Part shown: positions 7,718 to 14,580 of the stretch, piece after piece
Layout of the letters: every line of letters starts with the position of its first letter
Numbering within the stretch: the stretch's first letter is position 1
NCBI GenBank assembly: GCA_017504795.1
Contig: JAFVQM010000014.1
Location: 1-64,000, forward strand
Length of the DNA stretch: 64,000 nucleotides
Direction of reading: 5' to 3'
From: Clostridia bacterium
Lineage (GTDB): Bacteria; Bacillota; Clostridia; Christensenellales; Borkfalkiaceae
Program-made: the position numbers and the translations under genes
Notes under the pieces: generated by a model
What the model was told of the DNA's origin: nothing
Seen by the model: the letters and a program-made list of their open reading frames with translations, nothing else
Database searches by the model: none

Positions 7718-8269
7718 TTGAAGAAAAAAATGATTTTGATAACGGTGTTTTTGCTTGTGTTATTTGTAGTATCCTTGCCTATTTTTCTCATAACTAAAAA
7801 TGATACTATTGAAACTATTACGATTACTATCGGCATTACGCTTTATCATTTTGCAATGAGGCTTGTAGTTGGCGCGGTAGTCAACGTTATAATGAAAAAC
7901 AAAGCAAATCATAACAATATATGGTTTCGCGAAAAACGATTTGAAAGTAAACTTTACAAAACGTTAGGCGTGCGCAAGTGGAAAAAACGTCTTCCAACGT
8001 ACAGCCCTGAAACTTTTGATTTTAAGCAAAAAAACTTTGAACAAATCGTAGGGGCGACTTGTCAAGCGGAAATCGTCCACGAAATAATTATGGTTTTTAG
8101 TTTATTACCGATAATTGCGATACCGTTTTTAGGCGGGGCGGTTGCTATTATTATAACGTCCGTTTTGGCAACGTTATTTGATTTTTTATTCGTAATACTT
8201 CAACGCTATAATAGACCAAAACTTATAAGAGTGATGGAGCGTTTTAATAAAACGTTAAATAAAGGCTAA
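7718..8269 (+). CDS. CrtO-like (glycosyl-diaponeurosporenoate acyltransferase family) membrane protein
   Basis: 183 residues with two N-terminal hydrophobic segments (about 5-25 and 30-55), a basic cytoplasmic-looking stretch, then a C-terminal hydrophobic hairpin (about 125-160). The pattern WFREKRFESKLYKTLGV, VRKWKKRLPTY, TCQAEIVHEI and LQRYNRPKL matches the family that includes staphylococcal CrtO, a membrane acyltransferase acting on glycosylated carotenoids. No carotenoid genes are visible nearby, so the acceptor is probably another lipid or glycolipid; this is inference. The start is TTG 7718 because GAGGA lies 7 bases upstream (7706-7710); an in-frame ATG at 7694 has no such site. It follows the FNT pseudogene by 39 bases and may share its promoter. 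Confidence 0.7.
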   Translation: MKKKMILITVFLLVLFVVSLPIFLITKNDTIETITITIGITLYHFAMRLVVGAVVNVIMKNKANHNNIWFREKRFESKLYKTLGVRKWKKRLPTYSPETFDFKQKNFEQIVGATCQAEIVHEIIMVFSLLPIIAIPFLGGAVAIIITSVLATLFDFLFVILQRYNRPKLIRVMERFNKTLNKG

Positions 8270-8286
8270 CAAAGTTTTCGTTAGTC
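8266..8286 (+). terminator. Weak hairpin after the CrtO-like gene
   Basis: CTAAC (8266-8270) can pair with GTTAG (8280-8284), followed by TCTTTT. The stem is only 5 bp, so termination here is uncertain. Confidence 0.35.
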
Positions 8287-8335
8287 TTTTATAATACCGT
8301 AAAATTTTTATGAAAAAGCGTTTAGTCGCACTTTA

Positions 8336-8596
8336 TTATTCGTCAATATTTTGATGAATTTCAAAAATTAACTTAGCACCTAATGAAAAACCTTGAATAA
8401 AAGCGTCAACTTGATATTCGCTAATTATATCTGAAAAAACGTCGTCAATATCGTCCCATTTTTTGCCTATTTTGGGTTTTACTTCGCTTTCAATAGCGCT
8501 GAGTTTATTATATAATTTTTCAAGATTATTGCTTAATTTTGTGTTTTCAAGCGGGGTTACGTTACCGTACCATAAATCTTTAATCGTATTTTGCAT
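8336..8596 (-). CDS. Small DUF6809-like protein
   Basis: 86 residues, soluble, mostly helical. The N-terminus (TIKDLWYGNVTPLE) and the C-terminal FIQGFSLGAKLIFE resemble DUF6809, a family of small clostridial proteins of unknown function often next to phage-like or regulatory genes. The start at ATG 8596 is preceded by AAGGA at 7-base spacing; GTG 8599 is the alternative. It is divergent from the XRE regulator at 8870, and one copy of the 15-bp operator (8619-8633) lies within 40 bases of its start, with a TATAAT-like -10 on the minus strand at 8664-8659. It is therefore probably a target of that regulator. Confidence 0.7.
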   Translation of the reverse strand: MQNTIKDLWYGNVTPLENTKLSNNLEKLYNKLSAIESEVKPKIGKKWDDIDDVFSDIISEYQVDAFIQGFSLGAKLIFEIHQNIDE

Positions 8597-8618
8597 CACT
8601 TTGTCCTTTTGTGTTATT

Positions 8619-8633
8619 TAGTCGTTTTGACTA
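8619..8633. promoter_or_regulatory. Operator copy 1 (imperfect) of the XRE locus
   Basis: TAGTCGTTTTGACTA, one base away from the palindrome consensus TAGTCA-TTT-TGACTA seen in four further copies in this intergenic region. It is the copy nearest the DUF6809-like gene. Confidence 0.7.
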
Positions 8634-8703
8634 TAAGATATTTAACAATTAAAATTAGATTATACTAAGCCTACCTAAATAAAAAACGTTATATTTAACC
8701 TTA

Positions 8704-8718
8704 TAGTCAAAATGACTA
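8704..8718. promoter_or_regulatory. Operator copy 2 of the XRE locus
   Basis: TAGTCAAAATGACTA, a perfect palindrome around its centre that extends to 19 bp (TATAGTCA...TGACTATA, 8702-8720). It lies midway between the divergent genes. Confidence 0.8.
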
Positions 8719-8785
8719 TAAGGTGTTTTATATATTATAGCCAATAGTTTAATTTGCTTACCGCAGTGAAACTATTTTTATCTTG

Positions 8786-8800
8786 TAGTCAAAATGACTA
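8786..8800. promoter_or_regulatory. Operator copy 3 of the XRE locus
   Basis: TAGTCAAAATGACTA, identical to copy 2. Confidence 0.8.
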
Positions 8801-8814
8801 TAAAATTATTATAG

Positions 8815-8829
8815 TAGTCATTTTGACTA
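8815..8829. promoter_or_regulatory. Operator copy 4 of the XRE locus
   Basis: TAGTCATTTTGACTA, the same palindrome in inverted orientation, 20 bp (two helical turns) from copy 5. Binding at both would cover the XRE promoter. Confidence 0.8.
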
Positions 8830-8834
8830 TTGTC

Positions 8835-8863
8835 AAGTCATTTTGACTACATAATGTTATAAT
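8835..8863 (+). promoter_or_regulatory. Operator copy 5 overlapping the leaderless XRE promoter
   Basis: AAGTCATTTTGACTA (8835-8849) is the fifth palindrome. A perfect TATAAT at 8858-8863 lies 7 bases upstream of the A of the start codon at 8870, so transcription should start at or next to the ATG. The -35 position (8835-8840, AAGTCA) coincides with the operator and is a weak match, as expected of a repressed promoter. Confidence 0.7.
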
Positions 8864-8869
8864 TTTTTT

Positions 8870-9088
8870 ATGAATAAAGTTGTTAATGAAGGTAAAGAAA
8901 AGTTTTGTAATAATTTAAGAGAACTGCGTAGGCTTAATAATTACGCTCAGAGTGACGTTGCTTTTATGCTTAAAATACCTATTAGCACGTATGCAAACTG
9001 GGAACAGGGTAGGCGTGATCCTAGCATTAGTGATATCTATGCTATTATTAAGTTATACGATATCGAGCCCAACGAATTATTTGATTAA
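8870..9088 (+). CDS. XRE-family transcriptional regulator (short, leaderless)
   Basis: 72 residues made up almost entirely of a Cro/CI-type helix-turn-helix: LRELRRLNNYAQSDVAFML, IPISTYANWEQGRRDPS, then IYAIIKLYDIEPNELFD. It has no ligand-binding or protease domain. No Shine-Dalgarno precedes ATG 8870, only a T run after the -10 box, so the mRNA looks leaderless. Five palindromic operators fill the 273-bp gap to the divergent DUF6809-like gene, so it probably represses itself and that gene. The size and arrangement resemble phage or plasmid control modules and antitoxins, but no toxin or integrase is recognisable next to it. Confidence 0.88.
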   Translation: MNKVVNEGKEKFCNNLRELRRLNNYAQSDVAFMLKIPISTYANWEQGRRDPSISDIYAIIKLYDIEPNELFD

Positions 9089-9100
9089 AATTAAAATAAA

Positions 9101-9126
9101 AAAGCGTGACCTAAGTCACGCTTTTA
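9101..9126. terminator. Bidirectional terminator between XRE gene and AmiS/UreI-like gene
   Basis: Stem AAAGCGTGAC / GTCACGCTTT with loop CTAA and T-rich flanks on both strands. It serves the convergent genes at 8870-9088 and 9127-9627. Confidence 0.88.
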
Positions 9127-9627
9127 TTATAGGGTTAATACGTTTAGTAAAATTAAAACGCCGGGGAGTAAAAAGGCGAGTAAGCCTTCAAGCATAATTA
9201 CCCAACTAGATACCGTTTGAAGGGCGTTGAGACCGCGCGAGATAAAGTAGGCGATAAATAGAACCGACCAAATTAAAAGCATTGCGCCAAACATCATATT
9301 ACCGCTTAGCATAAAGTAAACGCCAAGACCTATAAAGATAAGGGCTATAACCGCTGAAAACCAGCCAAGGCTTTCTTCTTGCAAATCCCAAATATACGTT
9401 GCCGATATATAAAGGTGCAAAAACGCAAGTAGCATAAGCGCCATTATTTTTAGGTAGTTTATAGGCTCGATAACCACGAATATTCCATACAGTGATACGA
9501 GCGCGATAATAATACCCGACAGTACGTTCATAACGACTACTTCGCCGTTATCATTTTTGTCAATGAGCGGTAAAAAGCCGTTCAAAAACAATGCGATTCC
9601 ACTAAAAATCAGACAAATTTCAAACAT
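9127..9627 (-). CDS. AmiS/UreI-type urea/amide channel family membrane protein
   Basis: 166 residues, about six transmembrane helices. It matches the AmiS/UreI family: ALFLNG in helix 1, TYIWDLQEESLGWFS in the middle (family pattern around GLGWFS), a hydrophobic pair, then SSWVIMLEGLLAFLLPG near the end; the length is typical. UreI is the proton-gated urea channel of Helicobacter and AmiS an amide channel in amidase operons. No urease or amidase gene is visible within this window, so the solute is unknown. The start at 9627 is supported by AAGGAG. Convergent with the XRE gene and shares its terminator. Confidence 0.78.
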   Translation of the reverse strand: MFEICLIFSGIALFLNGFLPLIDKNDNGEVVVMNVLSGIIIALVSLYGIFVVIEPINYLKIMALMLLAFLHLYISATYIWDLQEESLGWFSAVIALIFIGLGVYFMLSGNMMFGAMLLIWSVLFIAYFISRGLNALQTVSSWVIMLEGLLAFLLPGVLILLNVLTL

Positions 9628-9682
9628 AAAAAATCTCCTTTTAGTTTGATATTTGCCTGATTATCTTTTTTTTATACCTATT

Positions 9683-10618
9683 TTATTTTTCTTCCATAAT
9701 AACAACGTCAGTTTTCGCAAAGCGCTTAACCGATTCTATGCCGTTTTCACACTTGTTTTTGCTAGAATAATCTTCACTAACGCAAATTAAACGGTTAGAC
9801 TGGTTGAATAGTTTGAAACGGTAATGCCCGTACTTATCAACGCTTATTGCGAAATTGCCACCGTCAATATTTCTCTTGATAGTTTCAATGCCGTTTTTTA
9901 CACCCGAAAGCGATTTATACATTTCAGTTTTAAGTAGTGTACCGCCGTTTGATGCCGATAGGGTAGCAACGTACCCGTCACCTTCTTGAGAAATCTTCCA
10001 CTTACCCGTATACTTTCTCTTTTCAACTTCTTTAACGGGCTCTACTATTTTAGGAGTTGATTTTTTAGTTTTTTCAACCTTTTTAGGCTCTGCTACCTTT
10101 TCCGTTTTTTCAGCCTTTTTGGTTTCAGTTACTTTATCAACCTTTTCTACCTTTTTAGGCTCGGCTTTTTTAACTTCCGCCTTTTTAGTTTCAGTAGTTT
10201 TTTGTGTTTTTTTAGAAGGCGCTTTTTCTAAGTTTTTCGTAGTGGTTTTAGCGGGCTTTTCTTGGGTTTTAACTTGTTTTTCGTTATCTACTTTTTTGGT
10301 TTTAGAAGTAGATTTTTTCGTTTGCTTAGGCTTTTTAACCTTTTCGACATCTGCGGGAACTACTTCTTGCGTTAAATACTCTTTAACTTCTTCGGGGTTT
10401 GCCGAGTTGTTAGAGATGTTATCAATCTCCTCAGGCGTTAGCGATTTCAGTGACGACTGCTTAAATTGAGCCTTAGTTTTTTCTACGCGCGCTCTCTTTT
10501 TAGAAACGTGCAATACTATGCATAAAAATATAATAATTACAAGCGCTATTATGCCGATTAGCGTCCAGTAAAGATACTCGTTGCCGAGTTTATATAAAAA
10601 TTCTTTTATTGCTTCCAT
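9683..10618 (-). CDS. Membrane-anchored protein with tandem YegP (DUF1508) domains
   Basis: 311 residues. An N-terminal transmembrane helix (about 16-38) is followed by a long Lys/Glu/Thr/Pro-rich linker (about 50-200, with repeated VEKTKK/EKVxEPKK-like units) and two C-terminal DUF1508 repeats of about 50 residues each (from GKWKISQEGDGYVATLSASNG and from GNFAISVDKYGHYRFKLFN). YegP repeats are small beta-alpha units of unknown function. The linker composition suggests a flexible tether. The start has GGTGAAG upstream, and a minus-strand promoter TTGACT-17-TATTAT lies at 10651-10679. The role is unknown. Confidence 0.85.
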   Translation of the reverse strand: MEAIKEFLYKLGNEYLYWTLIGIIALVIIIFLCIVLHVSKKRARVEKTKAQFKQSSLKSLTPEEIDNISNNSANPEEVKEYLTQEVVPADVEKVKKPKQTKKSTSKTKKVDNEKQVKTQEKPAKTTTKNLEKAPSKKTQKTTETKKAEVKKAEPKKVEKVDKVTETKKAEKTEKVAEPKKVEKTKKSTPKIVEPVKEVEKRKYTGKWKISQEGDGYVATLSASNGGTLLKTEMYKSLSGVKNGIETIKRNIDGGNFAISVDKYGHYRFKLFNQSNRLICVSEDYSSKNKCENGIESVKRFAKTDVVIMEEK

Positions 10619-10650
10619 ACTTCACCACTTTATACTATTTTACGGTAAAT

Positions 10651-10679
10651 ATAATAATACTTTTTTTATAAATAGTCAA
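10651..10679 (-). promoter_or_regulatory. Promoter of the YegP-domain gene
   Basis: On the minus strand TTGACT (10679-10674), 17 bases, TATTAT (10656-10651). Confidence 0.75.
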
Positions 10680-10687
10680 CGGTATTA

Positions 10688-10716
10688 TTGCAAAAATTTT
10701 ATAAAAATGTTAAAAT
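10688..10716 (+). promoter_or_regulatory. Promoter of the flavoprotein pair
   Basis: TTGCAA (10688-10693), 17 bases, TAAAAT (10711-10716), followed by AAAGGAG and ATG 10742. It sits back to back with the minus-strand promoter at 10651-10679. Confidence 0.72.
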
Positions 10717-10741
10717 AAGAACGATAAAGGAGTAATAGGGA

Positions 10742-11962
10742 ATGAATAGGGAAAATTTTGGAATTTTCAAAGCGGTAATTATAGGGGCGGGCGCGTCCGG
10801 TTTAGCGCTTGCTATAAACCTTTCAAAAAAGTACGGCGGTGAAAATATAGCCCTTATTGAAAGGCTTGATAGAGTTGGCAAAAAACTACTAACTACGGGT
10901 AACGGTCAATGCAACCTAACTAATTTTGATTGTGATTTGAGCCATTTTCATAGCAAAACTAACGGTTTTTTCAATGAAATTATAGAAAAATACGGTAAAA
11001 ACGCAGTGGTTTCTTTTTTTGAAGATTTAGGTATTCCTATTCGTTTTGACGGAGATAAAGCGTACCCACTTTCTAAACAAGCATCGTCAGTTTTAGACGC
11101 ACTACGTTTCAAAATTTCTAGTCTTAAAACGAAAGTGTTACTAAGCGCGAAAGTAATAGGGCTAAATAGGGAAAACGGCGTTTATAATATCGAAACCGAT
11201 AGCGGTGAAAAGTATATGGCTGAAAGCGTTATCGTAGCGGTTGGCGGTAGTGCGCAAAAGCATTTGGGGACTGACGGGGGCTCGTATTTTCTACTTGAAA
11301 ACTTTGGGCATAAATTAACGAAAGTTTACCCTTCAATCGTTCAGTTAAAGGCGGACGTTAAAAGGCTGAAAGGCTTAAAAGGTCTTAAACAAAAGGTTAA
11401 AGCAAACGCTCTTGTAAACGGCAAGGTAGTATCTCAAACTTGTGGAGATATTATGTTTACCGACTACGGTTTGAGCGGTAACGTTTCCTTTTATTTGTCT
11501 TCCTACTTTGCAGGCGCTAGCGCATGCGATATGGAAATTGATTTTTGCCCAGAACTTAACCGAGAAGAACTTAAAACTCTACTTGTTAAAAAACAACGAA
11601 ACTGTTCGTATTTAACGGTAGAGCATTTACTTCAAGGGGTGATGAACGGAAAAATAGCGTCGGCTATCCTTAAAAATTCGGGCGTTGACTTAGCGCTACC
11701 TATAAATAGCGTTAACCTAGATAACGTTTTAGAAATAGTTAAAAACTACCGCATAAAAATACTTGGCACTTTGGGGTTTGACACGGCGCAAGTTACGAAA
11801 GGTGGTATTGACGTAATTGACTTTAACCCCAAAACCTTAGAGAGTAAACTTTCAAAAAATTTATACGCCGTTGGCGAAGTTTTAGACGTAGACGGGGACT
11901 GTGGCGGTTATAACCTAACTTGGGCTTTTTCTTCCGCTTTTGCCGTTAGTGACGCGATTTAA
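10742..11962 (+). CDS. HI0933/YhiN-family flavoprotein
   Basis: 406 residues. N-terminal Rossmann FAD-binding motif VIIGAGASGLALAI (about 12-25), then the family hallmark GKKLLTTGNGQCNLTN (about 46-61), TDGGSYFLLE in the middle, and at the end a C-terminal FAD-contacting stretch with ALYAVGE-like (NLYAVGEVLDVDGDCGGYNL). These proteins bind FAD; their physiological reaction is not established. AAAGGAG at 10726-10732 supports the start. The next flavoprotein gene begins 4 bases after the stop, so the two are probably co-transcribed. Confidence 0.93.
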   Translation: MNRENFGIFKAVIIGAGASGLALAINLSKKYGGENIALIERLDRVGKKLLTTGNGQCNLTNFDCDLSHFHSKTNGFFNEIIEKYGKNAVVSFFEDLGIPIRFDGDKAYPLSKQASSVLDALRFKISSLKTKVLLSAKVIGLNRENGVYNIETDSGEKYMAESVIVAVGGSAQKHLGTDGGSYFLLENFGHKLTKVYPSIVQLKADVKRLKGLKGLKQKVKANALVNGKVVSQTCGDIMFTDYGLSGNVSFYLSSYFAGASACDMEIDFCPELNREELKTLLVKKQRNCSYLTVEHLLQGVMNGKIASAILKNSGVDLALPINSVNLDNVLEIVKNYRIKILGTLGFDTAQVTKGGIDVIDFNPKTLESKLSKNLYAVGEVLDVDGDCGGYNLTWAFSSAFAVSDAI

Positions 11963-11966
11963 TACT

Positions 11967-13505
11967 ATGCAAAAAATTTCTAATATCAAAATTAAACCGT
12001 TTGAAGACGATAGGGTGCTACTATCAAAGGCCTGCAAGAAAGCAGGCGTAAAAGAAAGTGACGTTAAGTACTTCAAACTAATAAAAAAATCACTTGACGC
12101 GCGCGATAAAAACGCCGTGTTTTATTCGTGCACGGTAGAACTTTCTACCACGCCTTACACCCCGCCTAAAAAAATTTACGGCAAGGTAAATAAAAAGGCG
12201 CACGTTTTAGTAGTTGGTGCGGGCCCCGCTGGGCTATTTTGCGCGCTTGATTTATTGCGCTACGGCGTATCGGTTACTTTAATAGAACGCGGAAAAGCGG
12301 TTGACGAAAGAGTTCAAAGCGTATCTAGTTTTTATAAAGATAGACTGCTTGACGAAGATTGTAACGTTCAGTTTGGCGAAGGCGGTGCAGGCGCTTTTTC
12401 AGACGGGAAGTTAAATACCGGTGTTGGTGGTAACTTTGCCCGTGAAGTTATTGACGATTTTTTACTTTTCGGCGCACCGAAAGATATAGGATATCTTCAA
12501 AAACCGCATATCGGTAGTGACAATCTTAAAAACGTAGTTAAAAATATCCGCAACGAGATAATTAGGCTTGGCGGTAGAGTTTTATTTTCTAAAAAACTAA
12601 CTGATATTTTAATTTCGGGCGGAAAGGTGACAAAGGTTAAAATAAACGGTGACACCGAAGAGTTTGACGATATAGTTCTAGCCGTAGGCCACAGCGCGCG
12701 TGACGTGTACGCTATGCTAAACGACCGCGCAGTTATGATGGAGAGTAAAGACTTTGCCGTTGGGCTTAGAATTGAACACCTTCAAAAGGATATAAATTTT
12801 GCGCAGTACGGTAAATTTGCCGAATTAAAAGGTATGCCCGTTGCCGACTATAAACTCGTAACCAACCAAAACGGCAGGGGCGTGTTTACTTTTTGTATGT
12901 GCCCGGGTGGGTACGTAATGCCGTCTAGTTCGGAAAGGGAAACGGTAGTTGTAAACGGTATGAGCAACTATTTGAGAAACGGCGAAAACTCAAACTCGGC
13001 AATAATTTGCCAAGTTGGTAAAAAAGATTTTGGAGAAGGTCTGTTTGGCGGTGTAGAGTTTCAAAAATCACTTGAACGGAAAGCCTTTATTTTAGGTGGA
13101 GAGAATTATACTGCCCCGTCAATGCTAGTTGGCGATTATTTAAGCGGTAAGAACTCTAATAGTTTTGGCAAAGTTCAACCTAGTTACGCCCTTGGCGTAA
13201 AAAAAGCCGACCTTAACGAACTGTTTTCGCAAGATATTAACACCGCACTAAAAGGCGCAGTAATAGATATGGGCAAAAAAATTAAAGGCTTTGACGGGTA
13301 CGACGCGGTTCTTACCGGCGTTGAAAGTAGAACGTCATCTCCCGTAAGAGTTTTAAGGGGGGACAACTTGTCTAGCGTTTCGGCTAGCAACTTATATCCG
13401 TGCGGAGAAGGTTGTGGTTACGCCGGCGGTATAACGAGCGCCGGGGCGGACGGTAAAAGGGTAGCCAAGGCAATTGCCGTAAAGTACGGGCTTGATTTAG
13501 AGTAA
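11967..13505 (+). CDS. FAD-dependent dehydrogenase (COG2509 family)
   Basis: 512 residues. An N-terminal alpha/beta domain of about 75 residues (KISNIKIKPFEDD...) precedes the Rossmann FAD site VLVVGAGPAGLFCALDLL (about 85-102). The family motifs CNVQFGEGGAGAFSDGKL and CMCPGGYVMPSSSE are present, and it ends with YPCGEGCGYAGGITSAGADG. Widespread in Clostridia; substrate unknown, though often discussed as an oxidoreductase in thiol or tRNA-linked chemistry. ATG 11967, 4 bases after the upstream stop, is preferred; a TTG at 11940 would overlap the upstream gene. Neither has a clear ribosome binding site, suggesting translational coupling. Confidence 0.9.
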   Translation: MQKISNIKIKPFEDDRVLLSKACKKAGVKESDVKYFKLIKKSLDARDKNAVFYSCTVELSTTPYTPPKKIYGKVNKKAHVLVVGAGPAGLFCALDLLRYGVSVTLIERGKAVDERVQSVSSFYKDRLLDEDCNVQFGEGGAGAFSDGKLNTGVGGNFAREVIDDFLLFGAPKDIGYLQKPHIGSDNLKNVVKNIRNEIIRLGGRVLFSKKLTDILISGGKVTKVKINGDTEEFDDIVLAVGHSARDVYAMLNDRAVMMESKDFAVGLRIEHLQKDINFAQYGKFAELKGMPVADYKLVTNQNGRGVFTFCMCPGGYVMPSSSERETVVVNGMSNYLRNGENSNSAIICQVGKKDFGEGLFGGVEFQKSLERKAFILGGENYTAPSMLVGDYLSGKNSNSFGKVQPSYALGVKKADLNELFSQDINTALKGAVIDMGKKIKGFDGYDAVLTGVESRTSSPVRVLRGDNLSSVSASNLYPCGEGCGYAGGITSAGADGKRVAKAIAVKYGLDLE

Positions 13506-13525
13506 AATTATTTCGTACAAAATTA

Positions 13526-13554
13526 TTTACAATATCGTTTTAATATGTTAAACT
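13526..13554 (+). promoter_or_regulatory. Promoter of the DUF1934-MBL-rho operon
   Basis: TTTACA (13526-13531), 17 bases, TAAACT (13549-13554), in the 90-bp gap before ATG 13596. Confidence 0.6.
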
Positions 13555-13595
13555 AATATCGATAAATTTCAATTTTTTTTCAAAAATCATTATTT

Positions 13596-13991
13596 ATGAA
13601 CGATTATAGCGTTGTTTTTTCAGTCACTTCAAGTGGCAAAACCCAAACTTACAAAGCAACTGAATTAAAAAAGAATAAAGAGATGTTCCGCATCTCTTTT
13701 CCGTCTACCGACGACGGCGGTATATCTTACACTGTAACTATATTAGGCAGTGAAAAAATCACCTTATCGTGCGGTGGCGGTATAAACTATTCCTTTTCGC
13801 TTATAAAAAACAAAAAATCAAGGTTTAATATAGACCTACTTGGCTCGCCTATTGCTTGCGAAGTTCACTGTACAGATTTAAGCGTTAGCGTGGCTAACGG
13901 CAAGATTTTAGCGAGCGGAAAGTATAATTTAGACGTTGGCGGTAACGCAAATAAATTTTCGTTTACGCTAAGGGGGAATTATGATAATTAA
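13596..13991 (+). CDS. DUF1934-like beta-barrel protein
   Basis: 131 residues, rich in beta-strand-forming and glycine residues, no signal peptide. The C-terminal half (FNIDLLGSPIACEVHC, then VANGKILASGKYNLDV and KFSFTLRG) follows the DUF1934 pattern of a small calycin-like barrel, as in Bacillus YwiB. No enzymatic residues are known for the family. No good Shine-Dalgarno is visible before ATG 13596. Its last 11 bases overlap the next gene, so translation is probably coupled through the DUF1934-hydrolase-rho operon. Confidence 0.65.
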   Translation: MNDYSVVFSVTSSGKTQTYKATELKKNKEMFRISFPSTDDGGISYTVTILGSEKITLSCGGGINYSFSLIKNKKSRFNIDLLGSPIACEVHCTDLSVSVANGKILASGKYNLDVGGNANKFSFTLRGNYDN

Positions 13992-14580
13992 CTACTTTGG
14001 TCACTCGTATTTTTTTATTGAAGGAAAGGATTATTCTATCGCCATAGACCCGTTTTCAAACGTGGGGCTTAATGAAGTTATGGTAAAAAGTGATTACGTT
14101 TTTTGTTCGCATAACCACTTCGACCATCAAAACGAAAGTTTAGTAAGTGGTGAAAAAGTTAAAAACGAATATCCGTTTGAGATAGTTTCTAGTTTTCACG
14201 ACGAAAAGGGTGGCGCTTTGCGAGGCAAAAACGATATTTTAATTTTTGAAATCGACGGGTTTAGGTGCGCTCACCTTGGCGACCTTGGAGAGTACGATAG
14301 TCAAGATATTATAAACAAGTTAAAAGGGGTTGACGTTTTGTTTATTCCCGTTGGCGGAAAGTACACGATAGATAGCCACGGCGCATATAATTACGCTATT
14401 AAAACGAGCGCAAAAGCAGTTATTCCTATGCACTATAAAGCGGGAAATTCTAAAATAGATATAGATGGCGTTTTGCCGTTTCTAGATAAGTTTGATACTT
14501 ATACAAAAGTATCAAGCCCGTATAAATATAACGGTGAAAAGGGAGTTATCCACGTTGAATTTGAAGGAGAGAATTTATGA
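13981..14580 (+). CDS. Metallo-beta-lactamase-fold hydrolase (UlaG/YtkL type)
   Basis: 199 residues. Starts with INYFGHSYFFIEG, followed by the metal-binding motif HNHFDH (about 42-47), AHLGDLG (second metal site) and PMHYKAG near the C-terminus, as in the UPF0173/UlaG-like branch of the metallo-beta-lactamase superfamily. These cleave phosphoesters, lactones or other bonds; the substrate here is unknown. It overlaps the DUF1934-like gene by 11 bases and rho by 4 bases (ATGA), so it belongs to that operon. Confidence 0.88.
   Translation: MIINYFGHSYFFIEGKDYSIAIDPFSNVGLNEVMVKSDYVFCSHNHFDHQNESLVSGEKVKNEYPFEIVSSFHDEKGGALRGKNDILIFEIDGFRCAHLGDLGEYDSQDIINKLKGVDVLFIPVGGKYTIDSHGAYNYAIKTSAKAVIPMHYKAGNSKIDIDGVLPFLDKFDTYTKVSSPYKYNGEKGVIHVEFEGENL

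Noticed and set aside
8597..8869. Repeats as CRISPR or replication iterons
   Set aside because: The repeats are palindromic, irregularly spaced (20-85 bp) and lie between divergent genes with a repressor; no cas or rep gene.
8870..9088. Toxin-antitoxin pair made of the XRE protein and the DUF6809-like protein
   Set aside because: The genes are divergent rather than in one operon and DUF6809 has no recognisable toxin motif.
10119..10469. 116-codon plus-strand ORF inside the YegP gene
   Set aside because: It is the complement of the Lys/Glu-rich linker; low-complexity shadow.
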